From the NCBI GenBank assembly GCA_001687465.1, contig LVLI01000670.1, forward strand, positions 1 to 46,701: 46,701 nt of DNA, given 5' to 3'. The stretch comes from Halocafeteria seosinensis (Eukaryota; Sar; Bigyra; Bicosoecida). Positions 9,619-23,600 of this stretch are shown one piece after another. Numbering within the stretch: the first letter of the stretch is position 1; each line of letters begins with the position of its first letter. The translations under genes and the position numbers were made by a program. Under the pieces are notes generated by a model. It was not told the origin of the DNA and did no database searches. It saw only the letters and a list, made by a program, of their open reading frames with translations.

Positions 9619-12600
9619 ATGGAGAAAAAGAAGTCATCCAAGACTCTTAATAGCCCGGTACATGATGCTGAGACGCATTTTGGAGGCGCTAAAGAAGCGT
9701 CTCCTTATATGAAAGACAATGACTGTAAGTGCCGAGTGAGGAAGGCCTTCCGGTTACACTGGAACTTTATGTTTCACCCTATGTGCCCTCCAGTTGTTTC
9801 CACTTCTATACGAAATCGCTCCTATCATAGTCTCAAATATCCACCCGAAGAAGAGACGGAATCGTCTGAGGAATCTAGCCAGGAGGGAGACGAAAACGAA
9901 GATGACAAAGATGCTCAACAGATTATGGGTTCCCCCCTCATGAAGAGTTTTACAGAGGTGAGAATGGAAGAGGAGGGAAATGCTTCCCCAGAACCGAGTC
10001 CCGAAGCATCAACGGTAGTGCGAAGCGAGCCTAGAATTATGAAGCGAGGACACATTAGAGGAGTACCGGATCCTGTGGATGCAGCCGGAGAAGCACAATT
10101 ACTGTTGGCTGGCTCTCATTGGTTCATACGCTTTGCCGGTATGATCGTAGATAACAATCCTCTTGACGGAAACTTATTCGTTTATGGTTATACGGAATTA
10201 GACCCTCCACGGGCCCTTGACGATAGCAGGAAAATGATTCTCATAGAACTCCCAGGAACCAAGAACGGAGCAGTTGAGGACGACATGCCAAGTATTATCG
10301 ACGTCCCTCTATCAGAAGTTCGAACTGGAGCAGGGGAGCCAGTGGATTACAAACTAATTCAGAGTCTTGTGGTCTGTAAACCCATAATCCCAGCGAAAAA
10401 CAAGGATCCGAATCCAACAATGGTTTACGCTTCATGCAACCTATTAGAGGAACCGGTGAAGGTGCGTTGGCTGCAAACTTTCTCTTGTGCCATTATTTGC
10501 CTTGCGATTCTTTGCAATCTAGTGATGCAGGGACTCGACAGGGACAAGCAAGTGCAAGCTACAATTACCAAGGCTGTAAATACAATGGAAGAGTTTGATT
10601 CCACTTCAGTTGTGCCAGTAGCTTTGCTAGGGAGAAGTTATGATGAGCTCTCTGTGGTTGCTGCCAATCAGTTCGCTATGCTTGGCAAGAGCCCGAAATA
10701 CGACACGATCAGTTTTCCCGAGTATAAGCAAATCTTGAAGAACTTGTATGTCAAACACAGTGAGCCTCAGGCTTATAAATATTTTGTAGTGGTAAGTCAA
10801 GTTGAATTCCGAAGTTGACAAACACGTAATGGTGTGAACGATGGGGCTGCATTGCACTACAGGGTGACCTCAATCGGAACGGCATTATGGACTTTGAAGA
10901 GCTCCAATTTTCCCTCTACGTGATCTCCTTACTGAAACCTCCAAAGATCTTCACACCGCGTGACGTTTTCCTCTTGTTTGACTTAGACAGTAAAGATCCT
11001 CGGTTTGGAGACATTCCAGGGACAATTGATGTGGTGGAGTTATACGAAATCATGAAGGTCTTCAATCCCAACATTACACAAAATCAAGCGAAGGAGGAGG
11101 CCGACGTTCATCAGCGGGCACGCATAGACTACGACGAATTTATTGGGGCGTGGGCTCAAGGAGTTGATGCCCGAGACGAGCTAGAGAAACGGGGAATTGA
11201 TTCACGGCAAGTTGACAGCATGAGCGCAACAACAAGTCCTAAGCTACGGGAAGCCCTGATAAAGCGGGTCTACGTCGAAGATGAAGGGGCGGATAGAGAG
11301 TTAAAAGAAGCAATACAACGTGCGTTCATTGCTCGCCAGAAATCCCGGACCAATTATGAAGGGAAAAAGCGGGAAATTAAGTTCGAGAGAAGGAAACAAG
11401 ACAAACAGGCACGTAGGAAGCAGGCATTGGAAGAGAGGAACAAACGGATACAGGCTGCCGAGGAAGAACGAAAAAATAGAGAAAGCGAATTGAAGACTAT
11501 TGAGTTAAAAAGGAAGGCTCAAGCGGAACAGGATGAAAGGAAGCGTCAAGAAGGAGGAGTGGCCCAAGAGGCTTTAGCTCAACGATTGGAGGAAGAAAAG
11601 AAGAAAAGGGAGGAGCTAAAGTTGGACAATGTTGATTTATCGAACCAAAGACTTAATTTTTTGCCTGCAACTCTTTGGACAGACGCTCCTACGCTAGATA
11701 ACATGCGCCATGTCGTCCTAATGGATGCTAGCAAAAACTCTATCAAGAGGTTACCGGAGGACAAGCTATTTAGATATATGGAATCTGTGAAGAAACTTAA
11801 TATGTCTCGTAACCTATTGGAAGATTTACCAAGTGACATAGGAAAGATGAAGAACCTTCTTATGTTTAACGTAGAAAGCAACAAGTTGCGCAGCCTTCCC
11901 AGGTCGGTGGGTAATTTGTGTGCGCTGAAAGTCCTCGATATATCTGCGAACGCCCTGGAAGACCTCCCGACAACCATTGGCAATTTACATGAGCTCGAGA
12001 CGTTGAATGCGCATTCGAACAGCCTGACGTCGATTCCAATGGAAATCTATAACCTTCGGAAACTGACGATGCTGAATTTATCTGGCTCGCAATTGGATGA
12101 ATTGCCGGAAGGAATAGATCAATTGAAGCGCCTTAGGCGGTTGGATGTGAGTTGGAATCGCTTGCGGCATCTTCCGGAGACAATTGGAAAACTGAAATCA
12201 CTACTCGAATTTAAGGCCAACAGAAATCGGATGCGTACTTTACCATCGGGCTTATGCGGGTTGTCTAGAATTCGTACGATAGACTTGTCGTACAACTGGT
12301 TGGAATCCCTTCCGACAAAACTTGAAGGAATGGAAGCACTAATAAAGCTAGATCTCAGCAACAATCGCCTGAGGTCACTTCCTATTGGAATAGGAGACCT
12401 ATATGCTATCCAGGATTTGGATTTATCTCACAACAAACTGAAGCACCTTCCTGCAGACCTAGCGCGTTTGATTGATATGCAGGTTCTTGACCTCAGCCAC
12501 AACAAATTAGAAAACATTCCCAACGATTTTGGTGCTTGCGCGAGTCTAAGACAGGTCAACATGCGGTGCAATCGTTTGGGAAAGGACGGCAAACCAGCTC

Positions 12601-15600
12601 TGCCTAAGAGCATTGCTTCGCTTCAACAGCTTGAGTGGTTCGACTTCTCCCATAACCTGATCAAAGAAATTGTTCCTGAAGTCGCAGGCCTACGGTATCT
12701 GAAGTATGTGAACATGAGCAATAATCTACTTGAATTTTTACCGTCAGTGCTGGGATGTTGCATTGCACTCGAGGCTATTGATGCTTCAAACAACAAGATT
12801 TCGCTTATTCCGGTTGAAATTGGATATTTATCTAACCTCAAACACTTGGACTTGGCTTGTAACGTCATAAAGCAGATTCCTCATATAATTTGCACCATGG
12901 CCACTCTTCGACATCTTAATCTGTATAATAATCGTCTGGATCGACTTCCAGTGGAGATTTCGCCACTGTTCTTCCATCTGGAGACTCTTGATATCAGTAG
13001 AAATCCGCTTAGGGAACTGCCGCGGAAAAAAGTGACGGAATCTGTCGTAGGAGCTTCTGCTCTTGCGCTGCGTTTTTCGGAGGCAGATGACGAGGAGGAC
13101 ACTGATTTCTTGAACAGCCTCAGACACAAGACGAAGGAACATGAGAGAATGAAGAAGCGCCAAGAGTACTATCGACGCGTCGACACACTTCATTACCACC
13201 GGGTAAGCATGCAATGCGAAGATACACGTGCAGAGCAATGGTTACGAGAGGGGATCAATGGCGATTTACTGCAAACGCAAGTTAACAAAGTTTGGGAGCC
13301 AGTGGAGGACAGAGAAGAGTACCACAGCCGCGCTAATGAAAGCCAGGTTTTCCAATCTACGAAAGCTGAAAACAGTTCAAAGACATCAACTTCACCTCCG
13401 CACCACACGGACATAGAAGGATCGGTCTTCACGGCAATTCCAAGTCACTTCGGCTCCGTTGAGAGCGACATCGATTTCAAGGATATTGAAACTGACCAAG
13501 GTGCCGTGCATCACTCGCAAGGCAGTTCTATGCCGTATTCAGTGGAGAAGCAAGGCACAATTGAAGATAGCGCAAGCCTTCCCATAACTATAGATGCGTG
13601 GTTTGCTCGAAAAGCTGCAAAAGAGAAGCAAAAAGCACAAGAAGTGAATCATTCTTCGGCGGAGTTTAAGAACGAAAGTGAAGTGCTCGCCCCTTCGGTA
13701 GAACCGCCGATACCTCAGAAGTGGATGGAGCCCATGTTTGGGGACACCAAGGAACAGAAGAACGACATTTATCCTAGTAAAGTGGCATGGGAAAGACAGC
13801 AGCTTCAGCATCTGAATCAAATGGGATCTTTGACGCAGACGAACATGTCGAAACGCACTGGCATTAAACCAAATCGACCCTTTACTAGTTTAGGACAGCC
13901 AGATGCCACGGACGTAGAAGTAACAGATATGGAAGGCGATATGTTCAGTGATCCCGGTACGAAAGATGTCGATCAGACGACATCGCCGAAACAAACTTCT
14001 GAAGAAGAGCAAAGTCAAAGGACCGAACCGTCTCCAAACAACGAAAACAGAGAAAGTGACTCGACAAGTTTCAATCGTCCCCTGGCGATACAGAACAAAA
14101 GCAAGACGTCCGCAAATCTAAAAAGAGTTTCAAGTCAGCAGCAGAATGTATCAAAGGCGAGTCGGAGCAAGAGCTCCTATAGTCTCCAGAAGGGGAAAAT
14201 GCTTCCAAGCACCCAGTCTTTCCAGGTTACCCGACTACAGCATTCAGATTCAATTATGCAACGACGCGAAGAGCAGGCACGACTAGCAGAAGAGCGACGG
14301 GAACGGGAAATTCAATCAGAATACGAGAAGCGACTCCAAGAGGACGCACTTGCTAAAGCTCAATGTCTATATGGTATCTCCCAAAAGTTGGGTGAGCAAC
14401 CCTACGGAAAACCGCGGCGACAGAGAGGGACTTCTAACCGGCGTTTGCACGGGATGGCAGCCGATGCAAGAAGGCACAAAAGATTTTTCGGTGATTGCAC
14501 TTACACAAACGGCAGCTTCGTTACTCCCTCCCGCTTCAACTTGAAAGGACACTATATGTACGATAGCATACATGCCTCGACCAGCAAGGGTACAAAACAC
14601 AGATATATGAAGGGTACAGGTAACAGGTTGGATTGGTTCTCAGTGGGATCTTGGGAAGTTGGTAGGACGGTTTCGCGGTTCGAAGGACACTCTGGAAAAC
14701 CTCTGCTTGTAAGTGCGCTGCCGAAAACCCATGGCATTCGGTACAACTTGAAAAAGTATGAGTCCTTTGAGGACCCCGAAACCGTCAATGATCACTTGGT
14801 GCCCGACCCTACAAGCACTCACCAGCAACCAGTCACCAGCGAATCAAAGTCAGCAAACGATAAGTCACCGCCTGCGGCAAAATCGAAGAAACCGTCGGTT
14901 AAGTTTGTGGATGAGAAGAGCGAAAACGAAGGCAAATTTCTCCCACGTAAGGCAAGTGGGAACACGAGACGGGGCAGGTTTAACTGGAAAAACTTTGAGA
15001 CTAACTATCAACTGATGTCTCAGAAAGAGCCTCAGATGGCTAAGCGGACATCTTCATTCCGTAGCACAATTTCAGATCTGGAGGAGGAGAGTGATGATGA
15101 CTCTGTGGACTCCTCTGAATCGCTTGATGCAGAACTAGAACGATATTACGATAACATACTGAAACTGGGAACGGATGAGTCCGATCTTGAGACCGAGGTG
15201 CGCGTGTTGTTGCTAGATCCTAACCTGGGACCCGAGTTATCGGAGGACAATGTTCGGGAGATGCTGCATGTACGAAGAAACTACATCCGCAAGGATGGAA
15301 TGCTTCAGGATATCTACCCCAGGGCTTGGGCACCTGTAGACTATGAATCAGGTTCTCCAGCAGAAATGAAGCAGTTAAAACAGTTCCAACAGGCACTAAA
15401 CGATAAAAAAGTACGGACTGTCCATATGAATAAGAAAGAGCTAAAAGCGGTGTATCGTGAAGAGCAAACCAGGTTGCTACAAAGGCAAGAGAAAGAAGAG
15501 ACGAATAGACAGAGAACAGCAACAGCCAACAAGAAAAGGGAACAAACTGTAGCGCAGCTCGCATCCAGCATGAGTAACCGCAGAGACGGAGACACTCGGG

Positions 15601-17511
15601 GAACATTTTCAACAGACACATTAGAGGCCCTTGGTTTGCGAAAGGATGACAAGAGCTACCACGAACGGACAGCTGTCTATCCTACATTTGATATATGGGG
15701 CAGGGAGGTTGCCAAACTGCGAGCTCCAGCTGTTGGCACCAACGGCATACCACAATTCCGCCAAGGTCTGACCAAGGGCTTGTGGGAAGGAAACCCACAC
15801 AGAGCACCACAGAGAAAACCGGGCACGCTTGGATTCAAGGAAGACGAAGATATGAACAATGGCGTCATAGACACATCCAAGAATATTGCATCAGAAAGTG
15901 GTAAAGAAAAGGATGGTATTCCAGAGAAAGTGCGCATACAACTTGAACAACCACCTGCGGACATTGCAGCCTCGCTGTTACAGAAACCGATGACTCTAGA
16001 AGAACAACGACGAAATCTAGCGGAGGATCACAACGAGAAATGGACCGGCAAGACAAGATTTATCCTTCAGAATTATTCAAGAGGATATACAAGTGGTGAG
16101 ACTGCTGAACTGTTAAGACTGTATTCAACGTTCTGGCGCGCGGCAATCGCCGAATGGGGAGCCAGTGGCGGATCACACATGGATGCAAGGCTATCTGTTG
16201 AGGACTTCGTGACAGGGGTACGTCGCAGAGTCGGAAATGAAATATGGAGTCCCGTGTATGAGCCTATCGTCAAAGCTTTCTATAAAGAGACAAAACTCAA
16301 TGGTGGCGTTCCTGCCCACTTTGATCCGCTGACACCTGAGGAAGATGAAATTCGTAAACAACGGGTAAAGAAAGGCCAGCAAGTGCAATACGAGCACACA
16401 GATCGTATACTAGCATACGTTAAGGATGTGCAATCACGACTTCATTTGAGCTATAAAATTGAGGCATTTGATACTCGCGCTCTATATGAGGCCCAAGAGG
16501 CTTTTGCCAAAAGGCGTTCTGCGGAACGGCATAAAGAGTGGCTACAAGCTATTAGGGAGCAATCGGATGAAGCAATGAAACGGCAGCTAAAGAACGAAGT
16601 CCAGCTCTTCAAAGAGAAGCAAATTCAGTAAGTAAAGACAAAGTAGTTGTTTGCCAATATTAAGTATATGATGACTTCTTGCTGCAGGACGCGCATGGAA
16701 AACGAGGCGTTGCGTGATGAGGTGGACAGAAGAACGTAAGTCATGTCTTGAAGGTGACATATCAACGCTCTTTTGAAGCTTTTAAAATGTGCAATACAGG
16801 CAACGTATGGCTTTGAGGAGACGGGAAAAGAGATTGGTTGCCCAGGGTAGTTTAAGCAGGCCCCAGTCGTCAATCACTTCCGAGATTCCTGAAATGCAGC
16901 CCTCTGCAAGAGGAACCGCAGGATCACGCACTGTTAACACTCCTGCGACTACTGCAAGCAAAGATGCTCCCACTACTGCAGGAGAGGTTGATGACGGAAA
17001 CGCAGCTGATATGCAACGCGACGAAGGGGCAGAAAGCCTTGGCGGTTATTATGAGGATACGGAGACAACTATTCCTGACAGGACCGTGGCCAGTCCTACT
17101 GCCCCAACCAAGCGTCTCGTGGAAGCGGAAGCGTCTGCAAAGCTCTTTACCGTGGGAGGCGATAATTTCGTTGATGAGAGTAAACTAGACCAGTCGTTCA
17201 TTGTAGACACCATAGACACAAATCTCACTGAGCCTAGTCGGGAAACTCGAAATGATGAAGAGTGGAAGCGCCCGAGTACAGCCGCGGACGACGACTTTGG
17301 GAAATGGGCACGGACTTTCATAAGTGAAGAGGAGCTTGACAAATTGTTAGCATCTGCTCATCCGTCAGTCAAAGCTTGGACAGTGGATCCCTTCCCGGCC
17401 TTTCTAACGAAGTCCGTCAAAGACCACCAAGCTTACTCTAAAGCACAGCTGAAAAAACTGAAATCTAGACGCCGTGCTGGATTACAGGATGCTAGTCAAC
17501 AGATTCAATAA
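9619..17511 (+). CDS. Giant EF-hand / coiled-coil / LRR protein
   Basis: Exons 9619-10461, 10531-10791, 10863-16627, 16688-16735 and 16800-17511, giving about 2,542 aa. The 69-nt intron 10462-10530 is in frame without a stop; if retained the protein is 2,565 aa and gains a spurious hydrophobic stretch. An acidic N-terminal region precedes EF-hand-like segments at about 360-470 (GDLNRNGIMDFEEL is a good loop; FDLDSKDPRFGDIPGTIDVVEL and RARIDYDEF are degenerate). A Lys/Arg/Glu-rich coiled coil follows at about 505-620. Roughly 20 leucine-rich repeats of 23 residues, SHOC2/LAP type, lie at about 620-1085. Then comes a long disordered region and, in the last 500 residues, basic helical segments (AFAKRRSAERHKEWL). 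Calcium sensing plus scaffolding, perhaps on a flagellar or cytoskeletal structure, is my inference. I recognise no named orthologue. Its 5.8-kb third exon is much longer than any other exon here. Confidence 0.88.
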
Positions 17512-17617
17512 ACGCGTGCAATGTACATTCAGATGGCACTACGGGAATTTCCATCCCGAGCAGCGGAGCCACTCCACCACCTTTCGAATGACATCATAAA
17601 TTTGCACAATTTCCATT

Positions 17618-19195
17618 CTAAAAATCAATGCTAACATCGTAGACGTCATTGTATCCTTGGTGCCGGAGCACGTTCATGATACCGTTTTTATCCCGAGTGT
17701 TGAGCCAAGGATGCTTCTTGGCTTTGACCATCTGTTCTGACCCATCCGAGTGTATCAGGAGCACGCAAAAACAGGGAGAGTTGTCTAAAATGTTTTGAGT
17801 AATGAGATGCCAGCTATTCTGGATCACTGCCTCGTAGTCTTCATACAAATCGATTGCTGCTGAAACGTCTGCATAGTAGTCAACGAAACTTTCCAATGAC
17901 ACCGAACCACTTCCCTGCGTCAGTTCCCAGAAAACAAACCATAGACCGATAAAGTTACACTATTACACGTCACTCAAAGTAGCAAACATACATCTTGCTT
18001 TCTGAAGTGTTTCCACTCACTGTCGAATCTCCTCTTTGCTACTTCCGCAGATATATTCCCCAACATTACATCGCGATCCCCACGGGGGTCAAAACAGTCG
18101 CACAACCTTCCAACCGGGATAAATTGGCCATCGTCACTCAGCGACTTAAAAGCCTGCTCTGTCAACTCTCGTCGCTCTTTGCTCATCTCCCCTTTGAGAC
18201 CATTGTAGAAAACACTGATATCTACCAATCCGGACTCATCCTTTGCCAAATATTGTGCAAGTTCCTTGAATTCATCAACGCTGAAAGTTATTCCACAGTC
18301 TCTTAGAACCTGGGAAAAAGCTTCCCGGCTTACAAAGCAGGGTTCATTGCAAGCGAGTTCCCCGTTAGCCATCATCTTTAATGATTTCCCTACCATGCGG
18401 ATGGCATAGGCCCCTCCAGCGATTAAAAGCTTTTCCCTGAAGATATTGGAAAGCGGGGAAACAACTATGAAACACTCCTAGGCTTTTGCCTTGAATTATC
18501 TCCTCACTTACCGGAAAAACTCAAAACTCTTTGGTGTTCCAGGAAGCACGCGGGTCGATGTCTTCTTCAGATGGTTTGGAGCGGCGTCATTTAAGCTCCA
18601 GCTTTGGGAGCTCACAAAACGGTATGCACTATTTTGGTTATTATCACGAATCCATCTTTGAGAGTAAGAGTTCAACTCGTTTTCCTCAATCTGCTTCGCT
18701 GGCTTCAACGCTGCAGAGGAAGTCAAGCTCAAAATATTAGTCCCGAGCGCTTGCCTAGTCGAGTTCTCAAGCTGTTGCATGGGACTCTCATGCGATATCT
18801 GGGTGACGGATTTCCACGAAGATTCGTCCAGCCGTTTATCCGGAGAAATTAAATTGTCGTAGTTGAATTGCGTTTCCTTCACATCTTCCATATGAGCTTT
18901 TAAGGCAGCTCCATAGTAAGGATCAGATTTATGCAAGGCTGTAACAGAACCAAAGAGTAAATACTTCCACTTCAATAGCTGCCCTTAGTTATGCAAAATA
19001 CAAAAGGCCAAAGGTTCGCTTACCTTGTTGGTTCCTAGCTTCATATTCTGTGGTGGAACCGTGATAAGCTCCCGGGAACCTGGGATCCATTCGATCCTCG
19101 AACCAGTTCGAGTATAATGTCTTGGAGCCGTACGACCGCTGACCACCACGCAGGGTGTTCGGCCCTTGCGCACGAAATCCAGATCCACTCTTCAT
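17618..19195 (-). CDS. Calcyphosin-like EF-hand protein
   Basis: Four exons on the minus strand (19195-19024, 18938-18512, 18436-17992, 17914-17618), with introns of 85, 75 and 77 nt, giving 446 aa. The N-terminal 200 residues are Ser/Asn-rich and include GPNTLRGGQRSYGSKTLYSNW. The C-terminal half matches the calcyphosin layout: FREKLLIAGGAYAIRMVGKSLKMM, then helix-loop-helix units (FSQVLRDCGITFSVDEFKELA; ESGLVDISVFYNGLKG; a final loop ending KQDGSGSVSLESFVDYY, which is the best canonical calcium site and is split by the last intron). Several loops lack the usual Asp ligands, so only one or two sites may bind calcium. Calcyphosin-type proteins are often ciliary or flagellar, but that role is inferred. 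The gene converges on the giant EF-hand/LRR gene with 106 bp between stops. Confidence 0.85.
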
Positions 19196-20609
19196 CGTGA
19201 TCCCGACTGAATTTGCCCACTACAGCACGAAATGAATAAATCGCCCTCAACGGCTATTCCAGGCAAGGACGAGTTCGCTACCGCGCGTCCTTTACCCTTT
19301 TACGCAGCCAAATGGACCCCCAATACCGCACGATGCACAAGGCGGGAGGCAATCCTATGACATGGACGACTTTTACCTCTCATCAACATCCACAGTATCG
19401 TGTGGTAAAGGCCCGGCACTGAAGCGCGCCAAAACGAGTTTGTGAAGGTCGCATTTCGGCTAATTTGGATCATCAATTTGGATGACTCTGTTACGTTGTG
19501 CAGAAGCCAACAAGTAGCATCACAAAGTCAATATGTGCTGAGACTATAGGTAGTTTGTTTTTCGCTGGGTGTAGCTGGTGATGGATTGAGGAGCATGGAC
19601 GCCTTGTAGCACAACTTCGAAGTTGCGAGTTGGCATTGCAGCTTGGCAACTGACCCGACACTACGATAAGATGAAGATAGATACGATATAACTGGTTGTA
19701 CTATATTGCGAAAACAATTATTCGGCAGAACCAAACACTTGCCTAGGGTTACCACGAAATGGAAGGTATCGAGTGGGACGACGTCCTGTAGCCTTTTTGC
19801 TTCACTGGCTTACCATGAGAAGTTCAGTGAGAACTCCTTTACTCTCAGAGATCCGATTCGCCACAATGAAGCAAAGTACCCCGGAAATTCTAACATCGAG
19901 ACTTGTGCGACTGACTTCCACTTCCTCATTTGTCCTCCAGCGGAACAGAGGAACACTGTGGTCCTTCGCTGATCAAAGGGAAGAGGATCGTGGAGCTGTT
20001 CAATGCATGTTCCACGACAGTACATCTTGATATGAGACACATGAAAATTATGTATTCCTTTACACGCATTTCCATGACTTCACATTGGGGGAAACGCAGC
20101 ATCTGCTTACTCTGAGTCACGGATGGGAGATGCGAGGCCTTTAGTGGATACCCTCGCTCGGCGAGCAAGGCTAAGTGAAATACGCTGACATGGGTTCGCA
20201 TGGGATAGTCAGGGACATGCATGTCTGGAAGGAGCTGAAAGGAAATGAATGACAACACTCCCGAGCGTGAATGGAATTGGCCAACTTTGCGACTTCCATC
20301 CTAAGTGGTGCGACGCGGAAGAAAGACGGTTGCGATTTGTTGATTCAACGTGCTGAGATTAATTCCCAATACAGACGTCGTTAAAGTGTCCAAGAGCGTG
20401 GATTGTACACTATGGAACCTTTATCGCATGGTGTTCCCTTTGAATGTCCGTACTATTGTGCCCAAAGCACCGGGAAATACCGCATTGAAGACCTCGGGCG
20501 AGGTTCTACGTGGAGTATTTTATCGCGTTACATCCTTCATATAAGGCCCATAAAGTCTTATTTTCCTCATATATACCATTAGCGCTATCATGGGGACGAA
20601 TACGAGATA
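19196..20609. other. 1.4-kb divergent intergenic region, no gene seen
   Basis: This separates the calcyphosin-like gene (minus) from the unknown 1,058-aa gene (plus), so both promoters should lie in it. Several open frames of 60-110 codons exist on both strands but overlap each other, resemble nothing I know and have no splice continuity. I found no tRNA or repeat array. Confidence 0.4.
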
Positions 20610-23600
20610 ATGTCGAGTGAAATCACCAGCGCAAATCGCCACATGACCACGGTGGCAAGTAGTCAGGCAGGGAGCACGGCTAAACGTGTGCACCCTGCTC
20701 ATTCAGATAGCTTTATATGTGACGTTTTACAGGAAATTTGGCAAACTAATGGTAAGTTACCACCTTGGTTAAGGGATCCAGGGATCCTCCAATAGATCCG
20801 TTGAGTTCAACATGTGCTCCTATGAGGAATCCAGATCGACGAGTTGTTACGGGACTATTAGCCGAAAATCTCAAACGTGCTCGAGACAAAAGGGAGCCGA
20901 AAAATGTGGCGTTTGTCCAATACATACTTGCAGCGTTATACCAGCAGTACGTCTTTGTTTCGCCGAGGAAATGAACTTTGGGCCTGGCGTTAGTTTTGAG
21001 GAATATCTCTTTGCAGTTGGAATAAACTGGAACGCGCTGAATACCATCTCCGAGAAGGATTCAGTGAAGCTACGGTGGGGAAATGGGTGGCAAGCCGTTA
21101 TAAGAAACAGTTCAATATCACCCGCTGTGTTCGTAGATTGAAGAGTGCAATGTCGACGTTTGTGGAGCACCAGCAATTTCCGTATACGTCTTGGAGGCGT
21201 ACGAACGTGAGAGATTCGACTCTTCAACAGTATCTCCTTGATGTAGATGAGGAAGACAATACTGGTCCCTTTGTGCTCGTGCATTCACCGGTAGTGATAC
21301 TAGCGCACGAATGCGCTGTATTCTTGTTGCAGCACCGAGCAGGGGAAGCTCTACATGTGGGAACGTTGGCTCTGGAAATGATCCGACGGTCGACAATCAA
21401 GGAACAGAAGCACAACGACAGCATTGAGGAACGAATGACGCTTGATCACGTAGCGAGTGCTTTTGTCACAACGTGTCTATTTTTGAACTGCTCTATCGCG
21501 TATATACGGTTAAACTTGTTCAGCTGTGCACTGGAGGCGTTGAAGGGCGCCGAGTACCTTGCTTCCTTACTTCCCGACCATGTATCTGACGGGAGCAGCG
21601 TCCTTACAAATCTTGAAGAGAAATCACAGGAGATTGTGGATCAGCTCGACCACAAACATAAGCACCACTCGAGCACTTCGTCTTCGAGTTTGCCCGGTTT
21701 CAACAAAGAATCTTATTCCGATGCTATGAAACTTTATCAGACTTCCTTGAAGCCCAGAAAATCCAACGGAACAACCAGTCGGAAACTCAAGACAAGTCGG
21801 ATACAGGATATGAATGCAATCTCTAATATTCGACCTCTTCAATTTTGGTTTACGTCAGTACGATTCCTGGTTGACGATGAGACGTGGTTTACATTAGTGC
21901 GTATTCCAGCAGTATCACAGACGTACAGCGGAGGTCACTCAGTAAGCGACGTTTTGCAAGATGCGAGGAAAGCCGCCACCTCGTCGAAGAAACACCAGCA
22001 TGGAGAGCATTTGGATGGGGTATCTTCTTGGGCTTCCATGAATGCTCTTGGGCTTCATGAATCTGGCGACGGCTCTCTGCCTCACAATTTGCATAGAAAT
22101 TTACCTATGGGAATCACTGCGGAATTATCTCAAGCAGTATCAAGTGATAATTATATTCCTCCCAGAAAACAGCATCCTGGGAGGAAGGTACGCCGTGGAA
22201 GGAAAAGCGGGACCCGGCAATCGTACGGTCACCAAAAAAAGCCCACAAAGGGAAACGGTTTGTTAGGAAGACAACTATCGTCATCGATAGACAGCACAGA
22301 TCAATATTCTAGAGCAACAGAAAAAATGATGTCAACATCCATGGATGAAACGGCGTTTAATGGGAAAGACTCGCCTTCTTCTGGGCCATCTTCGGTTTCT
22401 TCATCTCGTGCCCATTCACCGACGGAAGATAACACCGCTCCAAGCGCCGGCAGATCAATAGATAGTCTGGCTGAGACAGAGCTGATTGAAGAGTATGGCG
22501 AGGAATTGGTTGAGGTAATAAGCGAATTTCAGAATCTGTACAGGAGCAAACGTCAACACTATCCTATATTCGGCTTTCAAAGCTTGCAATATATCCTACG
22601 TATGTTGCCACAAGGGGTGCTGTGTCAGTATGAGGACTATGAAGCGGGGATCGTATATAAGGCCACAGCGCACCATCGCATCATTCCAATCAGACGAGTT
22701 GGTACGGAGCCAATGTACAGCATCAGGAGCTACTTAGACGCAGTGAGTGTAGAGGAAAATGAGATGAACCAACGCTGCATACCAATTGTGTCTCCGAGGG
22801 GCCCGTTCCCTTGCATTCGCAACTCGGCACCTTTGACGATGGTAACGACTATGGCAGCCATGCGCCGTTACCGCATATTGTTTTACGGTAAACAGGTAAG
22901 TAGAACGCCTTGCTTGCCAAGGCGCTTTTGATGATACTCACATTTGAGCTCGAGCGTGCAGCGGCAAGTTTTCCACGAAGTTGCAACAAAGTTACAGTCT
23001 TGGTATCGGTCGCTGAAGCGCAAGTCAAGAGCCCAAGTAAGGAGCGAGGATAAATTTCAGCAGCTGAACGATGACAACCTTCCTCAAGGCGAATTTTTCC
23101 GGGGAGCAAAGTAAGTTCGATGTCCGTTAATAACCGTACAAGGCAACCCAAATTTCAGTTTTACATTGATCCTTTGTCAGAGAACTCGATCAAGGGCAAA
23201 TCTTGCAGCTAGTGTTTTCGGTATCCCACAAGATATCTGTGGAAAGCTCTCGTACTGGGACCTCGACAGGATCAATGAATGGATGCCTTCTGCCTTGCTT
23301 CGCGGTAGAATTTATTGGCCTAGCGGAGACATCCTACGAAGTTACGAACTTGTCCTTGAAGCATCTTCGGGAGGGGCGCTTTCCCATTGAAGGGGTGGAT
23401 ACATGCCCTGAGACTGTGGCAGCTATCTCCCATGGAGAGTTTCTTGAGTCAACCAAGCCGGTTTCTTTTGCTTCGGTATTGCAAGAAGCGTCGGAAAAGT
23501 ACTACGTTTTGGCTGAGCGGGCACTTGAAGAGTCAAACGATAGTCCTTCTCAACCCTCGACGTCCCCAGAATCTCATGGAGTAGTCGCGTCGCGCAAGAA

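Noticed and set aside
10462-10530. Apparent transmembrane helix in the giant LRR protein
   Set aside because: The segment has a good donor (GTGCGT), a CAG acceptor and the typical 69-nt intron length, so it is most likely intron.
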